Assembly (NCBI GenBank): GCA_964035795.1
Contig: OZ038324.1
Location: 1 to 64,000, forward strand
Length of the DNA: 64,000 nucleotides
Origin: Pterobdella sp. o SKG-2022
Lineage: Eukaryota; Annelida; Clitellata; Hirudinida; Piscicolidae
Direction of reading: 5' to 3'
Positions 22,620-33,587 of this stretch are shown here, piece by piece. A model generated the notes under the pieces. The model was not told the DNA's origin and ran no database searches. It saw only the letters and a program-made list of their open reading frames with translations. Made by a program: the position numbers and the translations under genes. How positions within the stretch are numbered: position 1 is the first letter of the stretch; every line of letters starts with the position of its first letter.

Positions 22620-22657
<38 letters not shown>
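22620..22657. repeat. (TA)n microsatellite
   Basis: Uninterrupted TA tract bordering the inverted LINE duplicate that begins at 22,660. Confidence 0.95.
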
Positions 22658-22659
<2 letters not shown>

Positions 22660-22661
<2 letters not shown>

Positions 22662-23098
22662 AAATGAAGAACTGTACGGTGATCTGCCAAAATTTAACTG
22701 TAAGATTAGAGAGCGTAGACTGAGACTTGCCGGTCATTGTATTCGGCACCGAGAAGAGATAGCCTCGAAACTTGTTTTGTGGCAACCTTTGGCAAAACCC
22801 AAAACGAGGATATATATATATATATATATAGTGATGAAGCTTCTCCATGATTCCCCCCTGTTCAGCATTGCGTTCTCAATTTCTTTAGTGCTTTCTAGGT
22901 CGGTGTCTTTCGCCAGAGTGTCAACATAATTTATTGTTTTTCTTCCTCGTTTTGGGTTTCTTGCCAAAGGTTGCCACAAAACAAGTTTCGAGGCTATCTC
23001 TTCTCGGTGCCGAATACAATGACCGGCAAGTCTCAGTCTACGCTCTCTAATCTTACAGTTAAATTTTGGCAGATCACCGTACAGTTCTTCATTTGTCA
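22660..23098. repeat. Inverted duplication of a LINE C-terminal segment
   Basis: Plus-strand 22,662-22,808 and minus-strand 23,096-22,949 carry the same roughly 147-base LINE segment (NEELYGDLPKFN to LVLWQPLA), nearly identical apart from a 2-base difference near the inner end. The spacer is about 140 bases. The plus arm is boxed by (TA)n at 22,620-22,657 and 22,809-22,830. Confidence 0.9.
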
Positions 23099-24335
23099 CG
23101 TGTTGTTTCCAAGATATGTTTAGTGCCATTCTAATCATTCTGGTATAAGCTCCATCTAGTGATTTAGTTAAAGTAGAAATAAGAGTCCACGTTTCAGCGT
23201 TATAGAGCAGCAGTGACTCGACCGTCACCAGAAATAACCTGATTTTTATTTCTCTGCTCATTGATGACTTCCAGATTTTTATGAGTTTTTGACAAGCCAT
23301 CCATGCCTGCGCCTTCCTAGCTTTCACATCGTGTTGACAGCATTTCATCCAACCACCTAAGTACTTGAAATTGTCAACTTCTTCCATGAAACCACCATTG
23401 ATAGATTTGACGTCATTGATACTATCCTCGTTAAAACTCATCATTTTGGTCTTTTTGGCATTGCAGTATAATGTCTTTTGATAAGTGAGTTTTGTATTTT
23501 GTTGTTTAGGTTTTTTCCAAAGTTGGTGGGGTTCTGGTATTTGCAGTATCACTTTGACAAGCCTGTGATCTGTTGATAGTTTTATACCAGAGTAGCTTCT
23601 GGAGTTTTTGATGTAGCTGATGATTTTTTGTTGAGTGATGATGTAGTCTATTGTATAAAAAACCATTTTGTTATTCAGTTTTTCTTGCCATGTGGTTAGG
23701 TGTCTGGTAGAGTGTTTGAAGAGTGTTTTGGTGGCAGTTAAATTGTTAATTGCCAAAAATTCATTTAACAAGCTGGCATTTTTATTTTCACACCCTCTTG
23801 AAAAATGACCTTTGTGTGTAGACTTGATTGAGCTTCTGCCTATTTTTGCATTGAAGTCTCCTTGTAATATAAATATTTGGTTTGATTTTGTTTTTATATT
23901 TGCGTGAAGTACTTCAAGAAATTCTTCGTAGATTTCTTGTTTTTTATTTGAGAGGATTTGTATTGGTCCATAACAGTTCACTATTTTGAAATGTGCTTCT
24001 TTGAGATTGCTTTCTAGTATTGCAACTGTCCGAAATGTTGTGCGTGGTGAGATTAGTCTATTTCTTACTTACTGCAAATCCGAGACCGTAGTGGTGTGTG
24101 CTGGAAGAGAATAAGTGAAGAGTGCCGTTTTTTTGTTGTATTGTTTCCTCGTTTTTTTGTTTTTGTTTCTTAGAGGCAAAGTACGTCCAAGTTGTAGTCG
24201 GCAAAAAGTTCATCTAAGCATTCTCTTTTTGTCTTGCTAGTTAAACCGCGAAGAGTTCCGCTAGAAAACTGGGTAGTAGTTCTGGCTTTGTTTTGACAGT
24301 TTTCCATTCTGTAATTGCACGTTAGGCACCAGACC
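22830..24335 (-). mobile_element. Internally deleted APE-type LINE (endonuclease fused to RT tail)
   Basis: Starts near 24,335 with TLRGLTSKTKRECLDELF; a TAA at about 24,170 replaces the Gln before the catalytic ETK motif. A long ORF (23,981 down to 22,734) holds the rest of the endonuclease: IFILQGDFNAKIG, then TIDYIITQQK and LSTDHRLVKV (catalytic Asp/His). It jumps in frame at about residue 170 to the RT C-terminus (NFKYLGGWMKCC, then VESLLLYNAETWTL, RERRLRLAGHCIRH). The RT palm with its YADD box is absent, so no reverse transcription is possible. The last 30 or so codons of the ORF run through TA repeats and into the inverted duplicate. Confidence 0.88.
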
Positions 24336-24340
24336 GGAAA

Positions 24341-24426
24341 AGTAATAATAATAATAATAATAATGATGATGATGATAATAATAATAATAATAATGATGAT
24401 GATAATAATAATAATAATAATAATGG
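24341..24426. repeat. (TAA)n/(TGA)n trinucleotide array
   Basis: Alternating blocks of aat and gat/atg triplets, directly abutting the 5' end of the minus-strand LINE. A similar array ends the LINE at 29.78 kb, so it may be the 3' tail of an earlier element into which this one inserted. Confidence 0.9.
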
Positions 24427-24742
24427 CCGATTCGTGCTTACAGAATAAATTTAGTTTAAACTAATTAATTTACAAGTTATAAGCTAGTTCTTTAAGTTTT
24501 CTCAAAGTTTCAAATGTTATTTATGAGTTTTATGGAAATTCTGCTGGGTTTGGATACAATACATTAGGATTTGGTCAGTCTAACAGGACCCTTTCAGATG
24601 AGTTTTTTTATATACATATTACCATTTTTTTATTATATTATTATAAATAAGCTGTAAACGTTACCATAGATCCCTTGCTTCATTTTTGGCTTAGTTAAAA
24701 TTTCTTTTTCTTATATGTAGTATAATATTTTTAGATTTAAGT

Positions 24743-24809
<67 letters not shown>

Positions 24810-25432
24810 TATACTAATTAAATATAGTTCAATACATGTTTCATAAACATAGAGTATCAACATTTGAAATTAAAAACTAACATATATTTATATGCATTCA
24901 TCTATATATCCATATATTTGTTTATTAATAGATATGTTTTGTAAAAGTTTGTAAACAAGCAAGTTTTTGTGCACATTCACCTGAATACATTAAATGTTTT
25001 CATACCAAATAATCTGGACTTATGTGTTAAACTATATTAAATGTAATGTATTTTTTCTTTTTTAAGTGGAAGATTTTATCTGCATTATTTATTTCTTGTT
25101 TTGTTTATGATTATCAACCAAAATGAAATAATTTCCTGAAAGTTAGCAATCTCATATAATAACCCTTTAGTATTTGGATCATTCAAAGGTTTCTCTGCTT
25201 TTTTATTGGCTCGTCCTAGATAGTTGTGAGAGATTTTGAGGTCACTTTTATTTGGATGAAGGGAATTGATTTTTCTTTACATTTTTAGTTAGTTTTCTAT
25301 TTTTTCCATAATTTTTTGAAGTTTTTTTTTGTGTGAGTAGGTGCTGATGTTAAGGGTTTGAAAGATAATGACTCAAGAATAGTTCAAAATCTAGAGATTA
25401 TTTTCTGTTATTGCTGAACTTTTGGAAATCAT
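24427..25432. other. AT-rich spacer with (TA)n at 24,746-24,808
   Basis: No gene recognised. Contains a roughly 62-base TA tract; the remainder is low-complexity A/T sequence up to the assembly gap. Confidence 0.6.
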
Positions 25433-25632
25433 NNNNNNNNNNNNNNNNNNNNNNNNNNNNNNNNNNNNNNNNNNNNNNNNNNNNNNNNNNNNNNNNNNNN
25501 NNNNNNNNNNNNNNNNNNNNNNNNNNNNNNNNNNNNNNNNNNNNNNNNNNNNNNNNNNNNNNNNNNNNNNNNNNNNNNNNNNNNNNNNNNNNNNNNNNNN
25601 NNNNNNNNNNNNNNNNNNNNNNNNNNNNNNNN
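25433..25632. other. Assembly gap (200 N)
   Basis: Exactly 200 unknown bases followed immediately by a TA tract, so true length and content are unknown. Apparent ORFs across it are artefacts. Confidence 0.99.

Positions 25633-25717
<85 letters not shown>
25633..25717. repeat. (TA)n microsatellite at the gap edge
   Basis: About 85 bases of TA with a single GA interruption. It probably explains the assembly break. Confidence 0.97.
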
Positions 25718-25718
<1 letters not shown>

Positions 25719-26119
25719 CTACATACAATTGAAAATACATATAAATAAGAGTATTCATTTATTTTATATAAATATTTGTTATCATTAAAAATTTTAAATG
25801 ATATTCATACCATTCAACAATTTATGGGAATATTTTTATGGTTTTGACTTCAATGTATATTTTTATTAGTTACTGCTCCTGTTACGTTTTCAGTTTTTTT
25901 TTCAAATTATATTTGCTATTTTTCACTTAATACTTCATTGATGTCAGTTTTAGTCAATTATAAACTTAGTCTCAGTTATTTGAAGCTTTTATTTCGACTT
26001 GATACAAATGTCATGTTTAGTATTGGGCTGAAAAACAAAAAAGTTTATTACTGTAAAATTATTTTTTATTATATTCTATAAATTAGGGGTTTTTATTTTT
26101 GTAAAGAATATATTAATAA
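25718..26119. other. AT-rich spacer
   Basis: T-rich sequence with no recognised gene, between the gap-edge microsatellite and the 5' region of the endonuclease-type LINE. Confidence 0.45.
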
Positions 26120-29100
26120 CTATCAAATATTTTCCGTTGCCTTGCGGGTAAGCTCCTTGTCAGGAGCGAAAGCTAAGAGAGACAACTCTGACAGAAAACT
26201 GTTCCCAGGTGATCTTTGGGTGAAGTTCTCAAAAAATAACTATATGGGTAAGATGTGCTCTTCAGCTTTGGTAGGCAATCACCCTAGTGATGGTGTCACG
26301 GTAAAAATACTGGGGGTAGTTCAACTTAAAAATAACTAGCCTCAAAAGAGAGTGAAATGCCAAATAAATTAGATACGAATAACGGCGTCAATGAGACTCG
26401 AACCAAAGGTGACAGCCTCTCGCCCGGCAGGTGTCTCATGGCCCAGCAGCATGAGCCTGGTCGTAACACAGTTACTGCTAAGAAACAGAAACGAAAATGG
26501 ACAGTACCAGACAACAGGATTGTGATGAAGTGCTACTTTTGCAGCGAACCAAGTCGCTTCGGGTACCGAAAGAGAATGCATAATCTCTGGGAAAAAAGGA
26601 ACATGTTCGCTGTAAGTCAGCAGAGATTGATTGACCAAAAAAACCAAATAATAAAAAACCGATGGTTTTCTGAATTAGAACTTGAAGAGTTAAAATTGTG
26701 TTGTGAAGATAAATCGTCAGTGCTTATAGAGGAGATAGGATGTGAAAGGAATAGAGTTGATAGATTTGGTGATGAGGTGCCTATTGAGAAAGATTCTTTT
26801 GAAATGGAAGCCAAAGACGAAGAAAAAATTTTGCTAAACCGGTTGAATGAAATAAATAAAAATAATAGAACAATATTACCAGCATTAAGAGATATTGATA
26901 AAAGAAAACTATATGCAGCCGTGAAGAAAATAGATGATATACTTGGCAAAATAAAAATGAAAAGTATTACTGAAACTAATGACCTGATATATTGCGGAAC
27001 TGTTCTAGTGACTGATATGGTGGGAGTTAAAATTGGTAAGACAGGAATCAAGAAAGAACCCTGGTGGAAACGTCGACTAGAAGGCCAAATAAAAGATATA
27101 AGAAAAGAGCTTAGTTGGTTGAATGCAATAAAAGAAAATAAGCCAATAAAAAAGAAAAATTTGGAAACGCTGCAAAGAAAATATAAGTTGAAAGAAACAA
27201 AACTGCTGGGAGTAAGAGAGAAGTTAATACAAAAATTGAAAGCCAAAAGTGTGAAAATTAAAAAATATGACCAACAAATAAATCAATGCCATCAGAACAG
27301 ACAGTTTAGGAACAACGAAAGTGGTTTCTATAGTCGCTTGAACAGTGAAGATGTGCACGTCACAAGTGAGATACCAGGAAAAAAAGAAGCAAAAGAGTTT
27401 TGGTCAAACTTATGGAGTAAAAATGGAACACATTATGAAAATGCCAAGTGGTTAGAAGACTTCAAAACTTCAATGAATGGAAAACCAAAACAAGAAGAAT
27501 TTATTATCAATTCTGGAAAAGTACAAAATGTCTTGTCGAAAATACCAAACTGGAAAGCACCTGGACCAGACGATGTTCAAGGGTTTTGGCTAAAAAACTT
27601 CAAGTCCATGCATCAATGGTTAGTAAAATATCTAGCAGAATGCTACAAAGGAACAACGCAATCGTGGATGACAAAAGGCCCAACGGTTTTGATACAAAAA
27701 GATAAATCAAAAAGAACGTTTGCGAGCAACTATAGGCCAATTACATGCCTACCATTATGTTGGAAAATATTGACAGCGTTACTAACAGATGAGATCTACG
27801 CCTTTTTGGAAAACAACCCATTTCTCCCAGAAGAACAAAAAGGATGCAGAAGGAAAAGCAGAAGGACAGGAGATCAAATATACATAGACAAGATGATACT
27901 GAAAGAGGTAAAAACGATAAAGAAAAATCTAACAATGGGCTGGATTGATTACCAAAAAGCGTTCGATATGCTGCCCCACTCCTGGATAATAGACTGCCTT
28001 TATTCACTTGGGCTGAATAAAAAACTGATAACCTTCTTGCAATCCACAATGAAAAACTGGCGGGTAGAATTGACCTGTAACAATGAAAACCTGGGTGAAA
28101 TAGAAATAAAGAGAGGAATATTCTAAGAAGACTCATTATCTCTACTTTTGTTTGTCATAGCCCTCATTCCTCTAACGCAGATACTGAAAGCTACAAGGCA
28201 TTGTTACATCTTTGCAAATAAGGAAAAGATAAACCATCTACTCTATATGGATAATCTCAAACTGTATGCCAAAACCGAGGAAGAACTCGACTCACTAGTA
28301 CAGACAGTAAGAGTTTTTAGTAAAGATATTGGCATGAAATTCAGTATCGAGAAGTGTTCAATGTTAGTAATGAAAAGAGGGAAAAAAGTTAAATCAGATG
28401 GAATTAAGCTACCCGACGACACAGTAATGAAAGCATTGAGAGATGGAGAAGGATACAAGTACCTGGGTATATTACAAGCTGACGATTTACAGAAAAAAAA
28501 ATGAAAATCAAAGTCTTCAATGAATACAAAAGAAGAGTGCGAAATATTGTTAAGACAAAACTGAATGAAAGGAATATTGTTAAGGGTATTAATACTTGGG
28601 CCATCCCTGTTTTGAGATATTCAGCGCCTTTCCTTAGTTGGACAAAGACTGAGCTTCAGTCAATAGATGGGAAAATAAGGAAAATCTTAACAATGTATAA
28701 TGGACTGCACCCACGAAGTGATGTAGATAGGTTATATATACCAAGGAAAGTCGGCGGACGAGGACTGGCAAATGCTGAAGATACTGTTATCTTGGCCAAA
28801 ATCAGCCTTGAGGATCACATCAAAAAAAGCGATGAAAGACTTTTATGTGCAGCTATAGATGATTTTGAAAATCCAGTAATTGCCACAGTGAAAGATATAA
28901 AGAAAAATATTTAAGATGAGAGAATAAAAAAATGGACTGAAAAAAGAATGTATGGACAGTTCTTGAGGGATACATCGGCAAAAGTAAACAGAGTTAAGTT
29001 GGAGATGGCTTTAAAAAGGCGATTTGAAAATCCAAACTGAGTGACTTTTATGTGCGGCGCAAGAGCAAGCCTTGAGAACCACCTATCTCAAATTCCATAT

Positions 29101-29760
29101 AGATAAAACAGCTAATATCCCACTTTGTAGAATGTGCGGCAATAAAGATGAAACCGTTCAACACGTAATTTGCGAATGTGAGAAGCTCGCTCAAAAAGAG
29201 TACACGAGACGTCACGATAACGTTGCTAGAAGACTCCATTGGGACTTGTGTAAGAAAAATGGATTAAAATGCAATGCAAAGTGGTACGAACATGAGCCAG
29301 ATAGTGTTGTAGAAAATGATGACATAAAGTTGCTATGGGACTTCAATATACAATGTGACAATATGATAGAAGCCCGTCGACCTGACATTTTCGTTTTACA
29401 CAAAAAGGAGAAAAAATGCTTGATTGTGGATGTTGCTGTACATGGAGACTGCAGAATCAATGAAAAAGAAAAAGAAAAAATTGATAAGTATCAGGATCTG
29501 CGAAGAGAAGTTAGCAGACTATGGCAGCAAAAGAAAGTGCATGTGGTACCAATTGTAATTGGAGTCCTTGGAAGTATAAGCAAGAACTTAATAGGCTTTT
29601 TCCACCAATTAGAAATTAATACAAATATGGGAGAGTTGCAAAAGGCGGCATTACTCGGTACCGCAAGAATCTTGAGGAAAGTTCTGGAGCTGTAGGCAGA
29701 CTTAGTAAGACTCTGGTCATTAGTTATGATCCGTCTTACTAAAATTTTCTCGGCAAAATG
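26120..29760 (+). mobile_element. Nearly full-length restriction-like-endonuclease LINE (R2-like), inactive
   Basis: One long ORF frame with three breaks. N-terminus at 26,357: KRKWTVPDNRIVMKCYF, then GYRKRMHNLWEK, a Myb/SANT-like DNA-binding region. RT: WKAPGPDDVQGFWLKNF, NYRPITCLPLCWKILTALL, MGWIDYQKAFDMLPHSWI, then IKRGIF with TAA at 28,124 where QGD is expected, LLYMDNLKLYAKTE (YMDN for YMDD). A frameshift lies in the A run at 28,491-28,500. C-terminal zinc knuckle CRMCGNKDETVQHVICEC (CX2CX8HX4C) is followed by RRPDIFVLHKKEKKCLIVDV, the PD...D nuclease motif of site-selecting LINEs, ending at 29,695 with GTARILRKVLEL. About 240 bases of 5' UTR precede the ORF. The two RT lesions would abolish activity. 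Confidence 0.9.
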
Positions 29761-29778
29761 CTTGATAAATTTTATATA

Positions 29779-29818
29779 ATAATAATAATAATGATGATGA
29801 TAATAATAATAATAATTT
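29779..29818. repeat. (TAA)n/(TGA)n tail of the R2-like LINE
   Basis: Triplet array 85 bases after the LINE stop codon, in the place expected for its 3' tail. Confidence 0.75.
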
Positions 29819-29829
29819 AATTTTTGTGG

Positions 29830-30270
29830 TTGCATAAGATGAAATTGTTGATGTTCACAAATTATCTTCTTTCTATGTAAAGCAAAAAACCCGAAATCAT
29901 CCCAAAAGAAGTAGTTCTTGTATGTTATTGTACTAAATTATCGAATTTTGAACTAAAATTGCGAAATTATTTTAAATAACATTTTGACATTTTAAACTAT
30001 ATAAATAGTTTTTAAGTATAAAAATCGACTATTCGAGTCGCCATTATAACTTCAACTGGGGGAGCTGCCCTACGGTAAAATTAGCCTCTGAATTGTGATT
30101 GGATGTTTAATAAAAGTTTCAATTCTCAAAACTATTTTTAGTTTATGAAATGAAACTTTAAAAATTGTTTAAAAAATTATTCTGAACATTGAAAAAAAAC
30201 AGTTAATTTTTCAAGTGTATCACTTTTTGATTTCCCGACCCGTTTCCTTTCTATCCCTTCTTAAACGAAA
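29830..30270. other. Spacer upstream of the zinc-finger gene
   Basis: AT-rich with no recognised exon; would include the promoter of the gene starting at 30,274 if that gene is expressed. Confidence 0.4.
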
Positions 30271-30273
30271 CTC

Positions 30274-31543
30274 ATGATGTATCGTTGTCATCTTTGTAAT
30301 GATGCTTTTAAGCACAAAAGTTCAAAGTCTAGGCATATTCAAAATAAGCATAAAAGTAAAGAATTTCAATTTAACTGTTCGGCTTGCAGAAAAACTTTCT
30401 TGCAAGTTCAACCTTATGAGGCACATGAGGCAGAAACATCAAAATCCTCAGCCTCATCTTCAAAAAACTATTTCTCAAAAACTACATTTTCAACAATCTT
30501 ATTCTCAACATCAATAATCTCACTATCAACAACCTCATCAACAGCAACTCCATCTTCAACCTCATTCTCAATATATTCATCATCATCAACAACCCCATTC
30601 TCAATCTCAAAATTCTCCACAAACAAAACCACCGAAAAAATTTGCCAATTTTCAAGGTACTCATATTTTTACATTTACAATACACCTTCATTTACTAACT
30701 ATAAATATTTATACTTTTCAGCATTGAAGAGTGGAAATACGCTATAGAGAATGACTCATCTTCCAGATTTATCCTGAGAAGAAATTATAATTCTGTGAAG
30801 TGTAAATTTAACTTAAAATATTATTATTGTTTCAGGAATGGAAGCTACAAAACTGATGGACGTCAAAGAAAATTGATGAAATCACAAGGAACAAACAAGC
30901 TTGGAGCAAGATTATGCAAAGCAAAAATAATTGCAAAAATATTTGAAATGCGAAATAGCTTCAATGGTCTATCTTGTCACTAAATCCAATTTATTTTTAC
31001 AGAAGTTCAAATTTTTTTTCAACAAACCCATAATGGCCATGGGGCAGATTCTGGGCATCTTTTTTTAAGACCCAGGGATAAATCCATTATTGCAAAAGAA
31101 ATTTCATCAGGTAAATTTTTTTTGTGATAAATTTTTTTCAAATATTAATTGAATATATATTTTAAACAAGATGTTAGTCATGATGAAATAATGAAGAAAA
31201 AAATTTTATTTATTAATTAATAAAATACTTATCTCCAAACGTTTTAAGCTGTTCTGTATAACAGAATTATCAAATATACTGAGCTTTTGTTAAGCTTTTT
31301 TTCAATAAAACTAACCAAATATTTGTTTTTATTTTGTAAATTTAAAAAACAAAACTCGACTCATGAATGGCCTATTCCGGCATAAGACTGGTGTGAGCTT
31401 GAGTATAAAGTTCTGCTGCAAATGTTCAAGTATCTCATGAAGGCCAAGTCTATTGTGATGAGGTTCGTGATATTATGGAAGGTCGACTCATCTTTCGTAC
31501 TTTAAAAAACGCACAGCAAAATATTCAAAAATCCCGCCATTAA
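30274..31543 (+). pseudogene. C2H2 zinc-finger / FAR1-like domain gene, broken or mis-sequenced
   Basis: Exons inferred: 30274-30656, 30722-30966, 31003-31110, 31431-31543. Exon 1 opens with YRCHLCNDAFKHKSSKSRH and a second finger (FNCSACRKTF, then, after a frameshift near 30,400, KFNLMRHMRQKH), followed by a Gln/His-rich linker with one TAA at 30,515. Exon 2 encodes IEEWKYAIENDSSSRF and KYYYCFRNGSYKTDGRQRK, exon 3 THNGHGADSGHLFLRPRD, exon 4 CDEVRDIMEGRLIFRTLKN. This order (fingers, EEW, YYYC.R.G, H.GH, IR...) is a recurring animal protein family with a FAR1/WRKY-GCM1-like zinc domain related to MULE transposases. Phases fit at exon 2/3 and 3/4 but not 1/2. No transposase core follows. Host gene, domesticated transposon or relic cannot be decided. 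Confidence 0.6.
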
Positions 31544-31544
31544 T

Positions 31545-32685
31545 ATTTATCTAATTCCACTTATATGCTTCCTCTTCTATTCTCAATTTCGTTAATCTTT
31601 TGAAGCTACTTCCAAATTCTCCACCTCTTTTAATCTACTGTTATCACTCCAGTCTTAATAAAGCCTTCTCCAGACCCTTTATCCGTTCGAAACATAAAAT
31701 AAACTTTGAAAAACAATTTCATCATGAAAATAATTTTTTCAATATAAATGTTTGACACCCTACTTCCCTCACTTTCGTCCAACATCTTGACTCTCCTTTT
31801 AGATTTTCTGGCTCCTCTCCTAACTTTCTAACCGTCCTTCTACAGTTGCTTTCAATAATTTTTTAATTATTAACCCAAATCTCTTTTTGGTCTCTCTTAC
31901 TTCATTCTACCTTTTAGACATGCTGGTCTACGATTTTCTACCCGCTCTCAACTCTTTCTTATCCCTCATTTCTATGCTAAGTCTGCTTTCTCTTTTTCTG
32001 GTCTTTTGCTCTAGAACTTTCTACCTTTTTAATTCAAATTTTCTCTCAATTGAGTTTTTTTATTGAAGATCACTGAGAGATGGGAAGATTTGAGATTGTA
32101 TTTACATAAGGGGTTCGTTTTATATTCTATTCTTGGAGATAATAAGTAAAAACAAAATATGAAAATTCCACATTTTTCTTAATTTCAAACTGTATAATTA
32201 CTTTTTATTTGAAAATGAAACATATAAGAAATGTGAATAATTCAGTTTGATATTTTAAAGAAAAATTAATTCTACGCAAAAATTAAATGAAAAAAAAATT
32301 TTATTGAATGGATATTATTTTTTAAATATTTATTCAAATCATAATAATTCAAAAAAATGAACTGTTTTCAATACTTTCGCGTGTTTTGTGTTTAGTTATA
32401 CCATTTTTATGCGCATGCGATTTAGGGGTTATCCTACAAAATTTTTACCGTCATGACTCAACCCTTCGACAGGCCACCTTCGGTTTGCGCCAAAAAAAGA
32501 TACAAGTCTTGAATTGGTATTAGACTCCTCGATGTTTTAAATTATTTATTTATCCTTTTCTTTTTCGAAATGTGAGAACCACAAAGGCTTGAATAAAAAT
32601 TAAATAAGATCAAACGGTAAATAACCTCATAATTCTTCTATAAAAAGTTCCGGTAAGAAGTTAGCAAGATGGAGTCCAGAGTCAT
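31545..32685. other. Pyrimidine-rich and AT-rich spacer
   Basis: 31,560-32,060 is strongly C/T-rich on the plus strand without a readable frame. 32,060-32,685 is AT-rich. No gene seen. Confidence 0.45.
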
Positions 32686-32689
32686 TCTG

Positions 32690-32990
32690 TGCGTTTAATC
32701 TTAACTCATTTTTATTATAAAAAAAAAATTTTTCATGTAAATATTATTTAATGATTAATTCAAATAAATAAATTTTTATTTATTTTGTGAAATTTTTGTC
32801 AACCAATCAAATAAGTTTTTTGAGGTTGTGTGTTTCGATCGACTGCGCATTTTGAACAACAGGATAATGAACACTCAAGATTAGTGTGTATTATCCTGTG
32901 GTTCAAAAAACGCAGTCGATAGAAACACACAAGCCACAACCTCACGAAAAAATATTTAATTGTTTGACAAGATTCCTCACATAACATTTT
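32690..32990. repeat. Foldback repeat, palindromic copy
   Basis: Two inverted arms of the repeat found singly at 22.3 and 35.1 kb: minus-oriented 32,690-32,875 and plus-oriented from 32,888, separated by a short asymmetric centre (acactcaagattagtgtgt). The arms share the gttgtgtgtttcgatcgac / gtcgatagaaacacacaa block and differ at several positions. The structure resembles a small non-autonomous foldback or MITE element. Confidence 0.75.
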
Positions 32991-33585
32991 GGTTTGCGCA
33001 TGTCGGTAAAACATTTCATCAATCAAAGCGGATTTAACTTTTGCAATTGAAAAAAAAAGTTCAATTTATAGATCAAAAATTATGAAAAAATTTCAGTTTT
33101 GAAATCTGGAAAAAATTTTGAAAATGAAGATTTTTTACTTCAAGCTTCTCGCTTAGCGAGGGAGTAAGAAAACGAATAAAGAAGTTCCAAGGTACGAAGC
33201 ATTGCTCTAAGATTAGCCAATCAGCTATCCACCAACCATATGCTTTGTTAGGATTTTGTTAGAATTTATTAGTTAATTTTAGAATTAAAATTATGCACAA
33301 TGAATGTTTTTTCATTTAAAAAACTCCAAATGGGGATTTTCAACGCTGATAAGTCAATCCAAATGTACGCAAATCTATTTTCATGTATCATAATGTTTAA
33401 ATATTCATGGATTGTACAAACAGCTTTGTTAGTTGGTAAATGTTAGTTTTTTTTTTCATAAAACTTCTAAAAATGATTATTTCAGTACTTTTCAAAATTT
33501 TTTTTGAAATTCTATGATTGGTTCAGGAACTATAGGCTCGGTATTAAACACTCCTGCCTAATCGCAAAGTGCCTGTGGAAACGAA
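32991..33585. other. AT-rich spacer
   Basis: No gene or repeat recognised. A short palindromic run cttctcgcttagcgag lies near 33,145. Confidence 0.4.
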
Positions 33586-33587
33586 GG

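Noticed and set aside
25411..25758. ORFs across the N gap and TA tract
   Set aside because: Unknown bases and Ile/Tyr dipeptides from TA repeats; artefacts.
26142..26339. Small host gene before the R2-like LINE
   Set aside because: Its position, composition and sense fit the LINE 5' UTR; no splice or domain evidence.
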